Shown: positions 36,501 through 44,289 of the stretch, piece by piece
Layout of the letters: each line of letters opens with the position of its first letter
How positions within the stretch are numbered: position 1 is the first letter of the stretch
Assembly (NCBI RefSeq): GCF_014205765.1
Contig: NZ_JACIIZ010000003.1
Coordinates: forward strand, 124,001-188,000
Direction: 5' to 3'
Origin: Nitrospirillum iridis
GTDB taxonomy: Bacteria > Pseudomonadota > Alphaproteobacteria > Azospirillales > Azospirillaceae
Length of the DNA: 64,000 bases
Notes under the pieces: model-generated
Database searches by the model: none
Told to the model about the DNA's origin: nothing
What the model saw: the letters and a program-made list of their open reading frames with translations, nothing else
Translations under genes and position numbers: made by a program

Positions 36501-36594
36501 CCTGCGCGGTGGTCGCGGCCAGGGCCACCAGGGCGCCGGCGGCAAGACCATGGCGCCACGCCTTGCGGCGGGCGACTACGGAAATCTCCCTCAT
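33583..36594 (-). CDS. TonB-dependent outer-membrane receptor, large
   Basis: Encodes 1003 aa from ATG 36594, chosen because GAGGAGAGG precedes it and a signal peptide (ALAATTAQA) follows; the frame is open to 36771. A TonB-box-like EEIVVTGSRI is followed by the plug domain (about 55-175, with DRMEIVTGGTSAVYGADAVAGVVNVILKK) and a long 22-strand barrel ending in FFVGTTVKF. Such receptors import large or scarce nutrients across the outer membrane with TonB energy. The class is common in sphingomonads and related groups. The substrate is unknown. Confidence 0.93.
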   Translation of the reverse strand: MREISVVARRKAWRHGLAAGALVALAATTAQAQQQQAAADEALEEIVVTGSRIARPNLTQPTPVQVISAEAIQATGLTSTVDVLSQLPQTQNDMGPSTNARFINGAGVNFANLRGLGEYRTLTLVDGKRHVGSLSGRNGSGGTSLVDLNSIPTSLIDRMEIVTGGTSAVYGADAVAGVVNVILKKNYDGAEATIQHNWSQGDGFQSTNVNAIIGHNFGGGKGNITFAFDYNHDLGLYGRDRPEALYNYSLVANPAGTPGRISISPTVSSVFAASGAPVIRTWLDASHPQYSYTFKTDGSGIIPFNRGTLINGIPAGNKTSAGDTVSIGGDGVNTSKYLTLRTPNIRQVADTLINYRLAEDLGPIDTLNFFSDMKYSDSRGTSRSTPMSNGTGTPPTGTNGVSGSGALTIQADNAYLPSDLKSLLATDKISSFTMTRLNDDWYGPREYSYEYEVMRGVFGLNGDLTNGWHYEAYYDYGRNRTSLVNTDRVVSLFNQQLDAVNVGGKIVCRDATAQANGCLPINPFVVGPLTAAQKAYAYTYTKEMATLQQHDAAFNLNGDLFKFPALFSGTVAPVSFAAGFEYRKEESVDKTDFLANQPTGTIYGNQNGSVAGSYDTREWYGELSVPVLRDIPFAKAVDLDLAYRYSDYSLAGPASTWNVQAGWAVNDDVKLRGGIARAVRAPNIDDLFTPAGDNFLGVSDPCSVENINANATRKANCSSVVPAGYKSTDFSNPSVRTGGNINLKPEIGRTLTVGAVLTPTFIPGLNITADYWLVKITQGQAALNQNSILTNCYDLGATAQCALINRRADGSIATIYGNTVNIGKEVVRGLDFQVDYSFELDKLGLENMGALALGFTGSWVPEHIAIQDPAHAENKLYYAGTVGYPHLKGRFTGTWDWNNLAVTWSSRFIGESETFPNQAATATDFNVIPTYWYHDISARYRWKNITVFGGINNLADKMPPSVPYLYQGSYQGGSFGTFPVTTGGGGSYDIVGRTFFVGTTVKF

Positions 36595-36945
36595 GCCTCT
36601 CCTCAATCTCTCTTCTGTCTTGATCGTTGGCCGGCAACCCTTGGGGGCGCCGCCAGCCCTGCGCGCAATCGCCGCAGGATTGCGATCAAAATACTTTGCA
36701 GAAGTGCGATTGAGTAAACGCCCCATTTTGTAACGGTTTGTATCAACCGGTGGGTGTGCGAATTTTGTCACATTTTTGATAACAGCAGAAATGCCGGATC
36801 ATCAAAAAACGAAATGATATTACCTAAGGCCTATGCCGCGTCTGTTTGACGCATGTGAGGTCGCGCGCACGCGACGACGCGCCGCGACTCTCGGGTCACG
36901 ACGCGCGACTCGTTTGTTTCCTGAATATTGTATAAAGATATCAGC
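36595..36945. promoter_or_regulatory. Promoter region of the large TonB-dependent receptor
   Basis: 351 bp with no gene. A dyad CGGTT-N6-AACCG at 36734-36749 lies 140 bp before the receptor start and could be a regulator site. Two similar ACGACGCG segments occur near 36873 and 36899. The part 36770-36830 is AT-rich. None of these matches a named family with confidence. Confidence 0.35.
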
Positions 36946-37782
36946 TTATTGCGGCGGCCTGCGGAACTTCAGCACGAAATTGTCCGCCTCGCCCACGGCC
37001 TGATAGCGCTCCCTGTCCCTATCCTTAAGAGCCAGCGTGGGGGGCAGGGTCCATACGCCCTCCGGCCAATCCTTGCTGTCCTTCGGGTTGGCGTTGATCT
37101 CCGAGGTCGCCACCAATTCGAACCCCGCCTTTTGGGCCAAGGCGATGGCGTAGTCCTGACGGACATAACCGCTGGTTGCTTTCGGGTCCTGGGCCTGGGC
37201 ATCGCTGCCGCGATGATCCTCCATGCCCAGGATGCCGCCGGGCTTCAGCGCGCGGTAGAAGGCGGCCAGGGCCTCGTCGGCATATCCCCCGCCCATCCAA
37301 TTATGCAGGTTGCGGAAGGTGACCACCAGGTCGGCGCTGCCCGGTGGGGCGATGTCGAAATGTCCCTTGCCGAATTCGGTCACCTTGATCTTGCCGTATC
37401 GGGCCGGGTCGGCCGCCAGCTTGGCGTCAAAGGCGGCGTTTTCGCGGTTGGCATAGGCGCTGTCCGTGCCGCGGGGATTGGCGGCGGCGTAGTACGTGCC
37501 GCGGTCATGCAGATAGGGCGCCAGGATTTCCGTCCAGTAGCCCCCGCTGGGCGAGATCTCGATCACGGTCTGGTTGGGCGCAACACCGAAGAAGGTCAAT
37601 TCCTCCAGGGGGTGGCGGGCGGCGTCGCGGGCCAGGAACTGGGGGGAGCGGGCGGGCGAGGCGACGATTTGCGCCAGGACGGGATCCGGCTTGGCTTCAA
37701 CCGCGCCGGCCGGGGTGGCGGCCAGGATGAAACCGGCGGTGCCGGCCAGGGCAATCATGCGGAGCAGGGGCCGCAGGCGCAT
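36946..37782 (-). CDS. Exported class I SAM-dependent methyltransferase-like protein (COG4798 type)
   Basis: Encodes 278 aa. The N-terminus is a clear signal peptide ending in AGAVEA. The body is a Rossmann methyltransferase fold: motif I in VIEISPSGGYWTEILAP, a DLVVTFRNLHNW segment, and ALKPGGILGMEDHRG. This matches the predicted methyltransferase group that often carries a signal peptide. A periplasmic SAM enzyme would be odd because SAM is cytosolic, so the substrate, the cofactor or the export itself is open. It lies beside the divergent LysR cluster. Confidence 0.8.
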   Translation of the reverse strand: MRLRPLLRMIALAGTAGFILAATPAGAVEAKPDPVLAQIVASPARSPQFLARDAARHPLEELTFFGVAPNQTVIEISPSGGYWTEILAPYLHDRGTYYAAANPRGTDSAYANRENAAFDAKLAADPARYGKIKVTEFGKGHFDIAPPGSADLVVTFRNLHNWMGGGYADEALAAFYRALKPGGILGMEDHRGSDAQAQDPKATSGYVRQDYAIALAQKAGFELVATSEINANPKDSKDWPEGVWTLPPTLALKDRDRERYQAVGEADNFVLKFRRPPQ

Positions 37783-37881
37783 GGGATATCTCTCCCTCGG
37801 GTGCGGGGGCCGTTGCGTCGGCCCGCGATTGTGACAGGGGCTTGTGGGGGACTGGAGTGTAGGGAAAAGCGCCAGCGGCGG

Positions 37882-38808
37882 CTACAGCCCGTCCGGGGGT
37901 TGTTCCATGGCGCCGGCATAGGGGGGCTCCGCCAGCAAATGGTCGGCCAGCAGCTTGGCGAAGCGCGGCAGGTGGGCGCGGCCGCGGGTGCAGACCTTCA
38001 GGTCGCGCACCGCCCAGCTGTCGGTCAGGGCGACGCAGTGGATGTTCATGGTGCGCGCGGCGCGGCGCGCCGTCGTTTCCGGCACGATGCCGATGCCGAC
38101 ATTGCCTTCCACCAGGCGGCAGATGGCGTCGAAGCTGCGCAGCTGGACACGCAGGCGCAGGCGGCGGCCGGCGCGGGCGGCCCGGTCGGACAGGAAGCGC
38201 TGCAGGGCGGCCGCCCGGTCCAGCCCCACCAGATCGTGGTCCAGCACCTCGGCGAAGGTCACGGTCTCGCGCCCGCCCAGGGGATGGGTGGGGGCGGCCA
38301 CCAGGACGAAGCGGTCCTGGCGGAAGGGAAAGGTTTCCAGATCATGCGTCTCCACCGTGCCGGCGACGATGCCGATGTCGCCGGTGCCGTCGGCGATGGC
38401 GGCCACGATCTCATCGCTGAGGCGTTCCTCCACATCCACCGTGACCAGGGGATGGGCGGTCAGGAAGCCGCCCAGCAGTTCCGGCAGGAATTCGGTCAGG
38501 GCGTTGGTGTTTGACAGGATGCGGACATGGCCGGCCGCCCCGCCGGCGTAGATGCCCAGATCCTCGCGCAGGCGGTCGGCCTGGTTCAGGATGGTGCGGG
38601 CGTGGGCCAGCAGGGCGCGGCCGGCGGCGGTTGGCGTCACGCCGTGCCGCCCCCGGTCCAGCAGGGTGGCGCCCAGCGACACCTCCATGTTGCGGATGCG
38701 CGTGCTGGCCGCCGCCAGGGCCAGGTGCGCCCGTTCCGCCCCCCAGGTGATGCTGCCCGCCTCCACCACATCGCGGAACAGGGCCAGGTCGGTCAGGTCG
38801 AATTGCAT
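37882..38808 (-). CDS. LysR family transcriptional regulator
   Basis: Encodes 308 aa. The winged helix-turn-helix lies at residues about 5-65 (LALFRDVVEAGSITWGAERAHLALAAASTRIRNME), with slightly unusual residues in the recognition helix. The periplasmic-binding-protein-like effector domain covers about 95-300 (GHVRILSNTNALTEFLPELLGGF, ATHPLGGRETVTFAEV). LysR regulators usually activate a divergent gene and repress themselves. The divergent neighbour here is a small membrane protein gene at 38979. A perfect dyad lies 14 bp before this gene. Confidence 0.92.
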   Translation of the reverse strand: MQFDLTDLALFRDVVEAGSITWGAERAHLALAAASTRIRNMEVSLGATLLDRGRHGVTPTAAGRALLAHARTILNQADRLREDLGIYAGGAAGHVRILSNTNALTEFLPELLGGFLTAHPLVTVDVEERLSDEIVAAIADGTGDIGIVAGTVETHDLETFPFRQDRFVLVAAPTHPLGGRETVTFAEVLDHDLVGLDRAAALQRFLSDRAARAGRRLRLRVQLRSFDAICRLVEGNVGIGIVPETTARRAARTMNIHCVALTDSWAVRDLKVCTRGRAHLPRFAKLLADHLLAEPPYAGAMEQPPDGL

Positions 38809-38821
38809 GGGGCGTCCTCAT

Positions 38822-38840
38822 CCTTCGCCATTGGCGAAGG
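38822..38840. promoter_or_regulatory. LysR-type operator palindrome
   Basis: CCTTCGCCATTGGCGAAGG is a perfect 9+1+9 dyad and contains the T-N11-A pattern of LysR boxes. It ends 14 bp from the LysR start, so autoregulation is likely. Confidence 0.65.
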
Positions 38841-38978
38841 CAGACTGCGCGCAATACGCATTGTTGCCAAGTGTTCGGCCGCCGATACTTCGCCTGTGAC
38901 GGAGCGGCCTGCCGGAGGGTCGCTCACTGACCGGCCCAATGCCAGGCTTCAAACCCCCAACCCCAAAGGACCCCTATC

Positions 38979-39215
38979 ATGACCGCCCGCTCATTCAGCG
39001 GTGCCGGCGGCGCGCTTTCGCGCGTGCTGCTGGGGCTGCTGTCGCTTGTCATCATCGCCCTGCTGATGCACCGCCCGTCATTGGAGGTCGCGTCCGACGG
39101 ACAGGGCCGCACCTGCACCGTGGTCCGCGTGATGAACGATCCGGACACCCTGCCGCCCACGGTGGTGGCGAAGCCCGGGCCACCTTCCTTCGGCCCCGAT
39201 GCCTATGGGGATTAG
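38979..39215 (+). CDS. Small predicted membrane protein
   Basis: Encodes 78 aa from ATG 38979, with AAAGGA upstream. One hydrophobic segment (VLLGLLSLVIIALLM, residues about 16-30) follows a short positive N-terminus. The rest is polar, with one cysteine and a Pro-rich tail. No family was recognised. It is divergent from the LysR gene across a 170-bp spacer, so it may be its target. Confidence 0.55.
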   Translation: MTARSFSGAGGALSRVLLGLLSLVIIALLMHRPSLEVASDGQGRTCTVVRVMNDPDTLPPTVVAKPGPPSFGPDAYGD

Positions 39216-39302
39216 CCCTATGGCCGCCGCGAACGGGATGGCACGGCGTCATAGCCGTTGAACGGCGCCGCGGGTGGCAGGCGGTGGCTATGTGCGCGAT
39301 GG

Positions 39303-39336
39303 GTGTCCGCTGGCGGACACTGTCCGGGAACGGACA
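39303..39336. promoter_or_regulatory. Two adjacent activator dyads, TGTCCG-N4-CGGACA
   Basis: Box 1 core is 39304-39319 (TGTCCG-CTGG-CGGACA, extended to 18 bp by G/C flanks). Box 2 is 39321-39336 (TGTCCG-GGAA-CGGACA). Centres are 17 bp apart. They end about 46 bp before the -24 element of a sigma-54 promoter, as expected for a bacterial enhancer-binding protein. Confidence 0.75.
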
Positions 39337-39381
39337 AAGGGGTGCGCTTCCTATTATTCATAAAATCAGTACCTTAACGAT

Positions 39382-39397
39382 AGGCATACACCTTGCT
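39382..39397 (+). promoter_or_regulatory. Sigma-54 promoter of the FtsX permease pair
   Basis: AGGCATACACCTTGCT: GG at 39383-39384 and GC at 39395-39396 are exactly 10 bp apart, with GGCA and TTGC intact. The predicted start is near 39407, about 30 nt before the first permease ATG. Confidence 0.75.
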
Positions 39398-39437
39398 TAT
39401 CGGCCGGACTTCATTCCGCAACCGGGGGAACCGCTGA

Positions 39438-41837
39438 ATGACCGTCCTGCCGCCCTTCTTTCGCCGCCACGCGCTGGTCACCCTTCTCAACCTTTTCGGT
39501 CTGACGGCGGGGATCGCCGGATTCCTGATGGTCAGCCTGTATGTGGCGGGGGAGCTGTCGGTGGACCGGGGGTTCACCGGGGCCGACCGCCTCTACCGCG
39601 TGGCCAGCACCCTGTCGCTGGGCGGCAACGTCGTGGTGCTGGGCGCGTCCACGCCGTTGTTGGCTGAGCCTTTGGCGCAGGATTTCCCGGAGGTGGAGGC
39701 GGTGACCCGCGCCTCGGAAGAGGTGGTGGAACTGCGGGAGGGCGACCGCGGCTTTGACGTGCCCTTGCTGTGGGCGGACCCCAACCTGCTGCAGGTGCTG
39801 GATTATCCCCTGGTCCAGGGCGATGCCGCCACGGCGCTGGCGCGGCCGGATGGCCTGGTGGTGACACCGGCCCTGGCCCACACCCTGTTCGGTGACGCCG
39901 ACCCCATGGGCCGCACCCTCCAGGCGCCGGACGGGCAGATGCTGACCGTCACCGGGGTGCTGCGGCCCCTGGCCGAAACCCATCTGAATTTCAAGGCCAT
40001 CGCCGCCGACAGCGGGCGGGGCGCCAAGAACTGGGCCCACATGGCGGGTGAACAATGGAGCCACGTCGGTGAGACCGCCGTCTATGCCCGCCTGATGCCC
40101 GGCGCGTCTCCGGAGGCGGTTCAGGGGCGGTTCGCGGATTTCGTGAAGCGCCGCGCCGTGCTGACGGAACTGCCGGATGACATGCGCGCTGGCTTCCTGT
40201 CCCTCCGCCTGGACCCGGTTCCCGCCATCCACCTGCACATCAAGACCTTCAACCAGGTCAAGCCCGGCGGCGATGTCGGCACGCTGGGCATCCTATCGGG
40301 TGCCGCCCTGCTGATCCTGGGGGTGGCCATCGCCAACTACACCAACCTCGCCACGGCCCAGGCCATCCAGCGGGCGCGTGAGGTCGGCATCCGCAAGTTG
40401 GCCGGCGCGCGGCGCTGGCAGCTGGTGGCCCTGTTCACGGGGGAGTCGGTGGCGCTGGCCATCGCCGGCACGCTGGCCGCCCTGGCGGTGGTGGAGGTGC
40501 TGTTGCCGCCCTTCCAGGCGCTGGTGGAACGATCGCTCAGCTTCTCCCTGCTGCGGGGCGGCGCTTTCCTGGCCCTGGTGTCGGCGACGCCCGTGGTGGT
40601 CGGGGTGCTGGGCGGCCTCTACCCCGCCCTGGTGCTGTCCGGCTATCGCCCGGCGGAGGTGCTGAAGGGCGGTGTGGCGCCGGCGGCCGGCCGGCTGCGC
40701 GCTGTGCTGGTGGTGGCCCAGTTCGCCATCTCCATCGCCCTCATCATCACCACGGTGACGGTGCAGCGCCAGGTGGACCACGCCCGCAGCGCCGCCTTGG
40801 GCTTCCAGTCGGAAAACCTCTACATCATCGGCCGGTTGCCCAACGACGCCCAGCGGGCCGCCACGATGAAGGCGGAGCTGGCCCGGCTGCCCGGCGTGCG
40901 GGCCGCGGCCTTTTCCAACCTGGTGCCGGCCGACATCAGCCAGAGCATGGGGGAGTTCACCGTGCCCGCCGATGCGCATGGCGCGACACCGGGCAAGATC
41001 TTCATGCCGGAATTCTCGGCGGATCCCGAATTCATCACGACATACGGTCTGGACCTGAAGGCCGGCATGCCTTTGCCGCCCGGATGGCGCCCGACGGAGA
41101 AAGGCGGCCCGTCCTACGTCTGGCTGACGGAGGCGGCGGCCAAGCGCCTGGGCTACCCCAACCCAGCGGATGCGGTCGGTGACCACTACACCGCCGACGA
41201 AGGGGAAGTGGTGCAGGTGGCCGGTGTCATTGGCAACGTCCGCTTCCGCACGGCCCGCGATGCGGACGAGGCGTTGATGTTCGCCATCGGCAGCAGCGGC
41301 GGCTTCCTGTCGGTGCGACTGGCGGCGGGCGACCCCCGGCCGGCCGTGGCCGCCGTCAACGCCCTGGTGGACAAGCTGTACCCCGAGGCGCGCCGCGTGC
41401 CGCGCGGCTTCGCCGATGATCGGCTGGAGGCTCAGTACCGGACGGAGGAGCGGCAGGCCAAGGTCTTCGCCATCTTCAGCGCCCTGGCCATCATCCTGGC
41501 CAATTTGGGCCTGTTCGGCTTGACCGCCCTGGCGGCCGCCCGGCGGACGAAGGAGATCGGCATCCGCCGGGTGGTGGGCGCCCGCGCCCGCGACATCGCC
41601 TGGCTGTTGGCCTGGCAGTTCGCGCGGCCGGTGCTGATCGCCAACCTGATCGCCTGGCCCGTGGCCTGGTGGGGGCTGCATCGCTGGCTGATGCAGTTCA
41701 CCGTGCGGGTGGATCAGGCGCCGCTGACCTTCGTGGCGGCTGGAGGGGCCGCGCTCGCGGTGGCGTTGGCCACCGTGGCCGTTCATGTCATCCGGGTGAC
41801 CCAGGCGCCGCCGGTCGGCGCCTTGCGGTATGAGTGA
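39438..41837 (+). CDS. FtsX/MacB-type ABC transporter permease, copy 1
   Basis: Encodes 799 aa from ATG 39438 (GGGGGAA upstream). The layout is a first membrane helix (about 13-35), a MacB-like periplasmic domain (about 40-270), then FtsX helices containing NYTNLATAQAIQRAREVGIRK. After more helices there is a second periplasmic domain (about 440-660) and a last FtsX block LGLFGLTALAAARRTKEIGIRR. This duplicated 8-helix plan fits export or mechanotransmission ABC systems. The ATPase partner is not encoded nearby. A sigma-54 promoter and twin dyads lie upstream, and the gene is followed after 16 bp by a paralog. Confidence 0.92.
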   Translation: MTVLPPFFRRHALVTLLNLFGLTAGIAGFLMVSLYVAGELSVDRGFTGADRLYRVASTLSLGGNVVVLGASTPLLAEPLAQDFPEVEAVTRASEEVVELREGDRGFDVPLLWADPNLLQVLDYPLVQGDAATALARPDGLVVTPALAHTLFGDADPMGRTLQAPDGQMLTVTGVLRPLAETHLNFKAIAADSGRGAKNWAHMAGEQWSHVGETAVYARLMPGASPEAVQGRFADFVKRRAVLTELPDDMRAGFLSLRLDPVPAIHLHIKTFNQVKPGGDVGTLGILSGAALLILGVAIANYTNLATAQAIQRAREVGIRKLAGARRWQLVALFTGESVALAIAGTLAALAVVEVLLPPFQALVERSLSFSLLRGGAFLALVSATPVVVGVLGGLYPALVLSGYRPAEVLKGGVAPAAGRLRAVLVVAQFAISIALIITTVTVQRQVDHARSAALGFQSENLYIIGRLPNDAQRAATMKAELARLPGVRAAAFSNLVPADISQSMGEFTVPADAHGATPGKIFMPEFSADPEFITTYGLDLKAGMPLPPGWRPTEKGGPSYVWLTEAAAKRLGYPNPADAVGDHYTADEGEVVQVAGVIGNVRFRTARDADEALMFAIGSSGGFLSVRLAAGDPRPAVAAVNALVDKLYPEARRVPRGFADDRLEAQYRTEERQAKVFAIFSALAIILANLGLFGLTALAAARRTKEIGIRRVVGARARDIAWLLAWQFARPVLIANLIAWPVAWWGLHRWLMQFTVRVDQAPLTFVAAGGAALAVALATVAVHVIRVTQAPPVGALRYE

Positions 41838-41853
41838 GAGGAGGGCCCCGCCG

Positions 41854-44265
41854 ATGATCGCGCTGTCCGGCTTCCTGCGCCGCCACCTGCTGTTCACCTT
41901 GCTCAACCTGCTGGGCCTGGCCGTCGGTATCGCCGCCTTCCTCTTGGTCAGCCTCTATGTGGCGGAGGAAGGGACGGTGGACCATGGCTTCACCGCGGCC
42001 GATCGCCTTTATCGCGTGGGCGGTCAGCTGAATGTGGGCGGCCAGGCCATCAAGCTGGTCTTTGCCCCGACGGAGCTGCCCGGCCCCCTGACGCAGGAGG
42101 TGCCGGAGATCGAGGCCGCCACCCGCATGGAGAACGACCGGGTGATGCTGGGCACCGCCCCGCGCTTCTTTGAACAGAAGATGCTGTGGGCCGACCCGAA
42201 TTTCCTGCAGGTGCTGGATTACCCGCTGGAACGGGGCGATCCCGCCACGGCGCTGGCCCGGCCGGACGGGGTGGTGGTGACCCGGGCGCTGGCCCGTACC
42301 CTGTTCGGTGATGCCGATCCCCTGGGCCGGACGGTCCAGGTGCGCAACGGCGCCACCCTGACCGTCACCGGCATCCTGGCGCCCCCGCCGCAAAGCCATC
42401 TCGTCTTTGCCGCCATCGCCGCCGAGGCCGCGCGGGGGCCCAAGTCCTGGGCCCATCAGAAGGCCGCGTCGTGGACCGACATTTCTGGTGCCGTGACCTA
42501 TGTCCGCCTGGCCAAGGGGGCGTCGGCCAAGGCCGTGGCCGACGCGCTGCCCGCCTTCGTCAACCGCCACAACCCGCCCAATCCGGACCAGGCCGGCGGT
42601 GGCATGGACAACATGCTGAGCCTGCGTCTGGACCCGGTGCCCGATATCTATCTGCATATCAAGGCGCTGGGTGACATCACGCCCGGCGGCGATGTCGGCA
42701 CGCTGCAGGTCCTGGGGGGCGTCGCCTTGCTGATCCTGGGCATCGCCATCGCCAACTATACCAACATGGCGACCGCGCAGGCCATCAACCGCGCGCGGGA
42801 GGTGGGCATCCGCAAGCTGGTGGGCGCCCGGCGGCGCCAATTGGTGGCCCTGTTCACCGGTGAGGCGGTGGCCCTGGCCGCGCTGGGCACGGTGGCGGCC
42901 CTGGCGCTCATGGAACTGGCCATGCCGGCCTTCCAGGCCCTGGTCGGCCGGGACATCGCCCTGGCGCCCTTGACGCGGGGCTGGCTGTTGCCCCTGGCGT
43001 TGGCCACGCCGCTGGTAGTGGGGGTCATGGGTGGCTTCTACCCCGCCCTGGTCCTGTCAGGCTACCGGCCGGGGGAGGTGCTGAAGGGCAAGGCCCAGGC
43101 GCCCGGTGCCAGCCGTGTGCGCGCCGTGCTGGTTGTTGGCCAGTTCGCCGTGTCGATCGCGCTGATGGTGGCGACGCTGACGGTGCAGCGCCAGGTCGCG
43201 CATGTTCAGGCCGCTGGCCTGGGCTATCAGCCGGAAAGCCTGTACGTCGTCAGCAACCTGCCCACCGGTGATGGCCGGGCCGCCACCTTGAAGAAGGAAT
43301 TGGCGCACCTCCCCGGTGTGCGGGCCGTCGCCCTGTCCAATCTGGTGCCGGCCGACAGCTCCGAAAGCCTGTCCAGCTTTGACCTGCCGGAGAATACCCG
43401 CAGCACCTTGCGCCAGGCGCGGGGCATCGAGGTCTTTACCGGCGACGAGGATTTCTTCGCCACCTATGGCGCGCGGCTGGTGGCGGGCGGCGGCCTGCCC
43501 GCCGGCTGGAAGGCGGAGGCCGTGGACGAGCAGACGCCCCGCTACGCCGTCCTCACGGAATCGGCGGCGGGTCGCATGGGCTATACCAAGCCCGGGGACG
43601 CGGTGGGGGAACGGCTGTACGCCGACGGCAAGAACCCTACCGAGGTGGTCGGGGTGGTGGCGGACATGCGCTTCCAATCCGCGCGCCATGCTGACGAGCC
43701 GCTGATGTTCCAGATCAAGGCCGGCGGCCGACACATGACCCTGCGCCTTGCCGCTGGCGACCAGCGCGCCACGGTCGATGCCGTGAACCGCGCGGTCGAC
43801 AAGTTCTATCCCGACACCGACTATCTCCGCCATGGCTTCGTCGATGAGCGTATCGAGGGCCTGTACAAGACGGAACGGCGGCAGGGCCAGATATTGGCCG
43901 CGTTTGGCGGCCTGGCCGTCGTTTTGGCCAATCTGGGCTTGTTCGGCCTGACGGCGCTGACCGCCGCCCGCCGAACCAAGGAGATCGGCATCCGCCGGGT
44001 GGTGGGCGCCGGCGTGTCCGACATCATGCGGCTGATGGCGTGGCAGTTCACCCGGCCTGTGCTGGTGGCCAATCTGGTGGCCTGGCCCGTCGTCTGGTGG
44101 GCGCTGCACGTCTGGCTGTCGCAGTTCACCGTGCGGGTGGACCAGGCGCCGCTGACCTTCGTGGCGGCGGGGGCACTGGCCTTGGTGGTGGCCCTGGTCA
44201 CGGTGGCTGTCCACGTGGTGCGGGTCGCCAGCGCCACGCCGGTGGGTGCGCTGCGCTATGAGTGA
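41854..44265 (+). CDS. FtsX/MacB-type ABC transporter permease, copy 2
   Basis: Encodes 803 aa from ATG 41854, chosen because GAGGAGGG precedes it and its N-terminus then aligns with copy 1 (MIALSGFLRRHLLFTLLNLLGL against MTVLPPFFRRHALVTLLNLFGL). An upstream ATG at 41830 overlaps the copy 1 stop. Domain order is the same as copy 1, with EVGIRKLVGARRRQLVALF and RRTKEIGIRRVVGA blocks. The two are clear paralogs but not recent copies. They may form a heterodimer with an unlinked ATPase. Confidence 0.92.
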   Translation: MIALSGFLRRHLLFTLLNLLGLAVGIAAFLLVSLYVAEEGTVDHGFTAADRLYRVGGQLNVGGQAIKLVFAPTELPGPLTQEVPEIEAATRMENDRVMLGTAPRFFEQKMLWADPNFLQVLDYPLERGDPATALARPDGVVVTRALARTLFGDADPLGRTVQVRNGATLTVTGILAPPPQSHLVFAAIAAEAARGPKSWAHQKAASWTDISGAVTYVRLAKGASAKAVADALPAFVNRHNPPNPDQAGGGMDNMLSLRLDPVPDIYLHIKALGDITPGGDVGTLQVLGGVALLILGIAIANYTNMATAQAINRAREVGIRKLVGARRRQLVALFTGEAVALAALGTVAALALMELAMPAFQALVGRDIALAPLTRGWLLPLALATPLVVGVMGGFYPALVLSGYRPGEVLKGKAQAPGASRVRAVLVVGQFAVSIALMVATLTVQRQVAHVQAAGLGYQPESLYVVSNLPTGDGRAATLKKELAHLPGVRAVALSNLVPADSSESLSSFDLPENTRSTLRQARGIEVFTGDEDFFATYGARLVAGGGLPAGWKAEAVDEQTPRYAVLTESAAGRMGYTKPGDAVGERLYADGKNPTEVVGVVADMRFQSARHADEPLMFQIKAGGRHMTLRLAAGDQRATVDAVNRAVDKFYPDTDYLRHGFVDERIEGLYKTERRQGQILAAFGGLAVVLANLGLFGLTALTAARRTKEIGIRRVVGAGVSDIMRLMAWQFTRPVLVANLVAWPVVWWALHVWLSQFTVRVDQAPLTFVAAGALALVVALVTVAVHVVRVASATPVGALRYE

Positions 44266-44289
44266 CCCTTCCTCACCGCCCTCAGGGCC

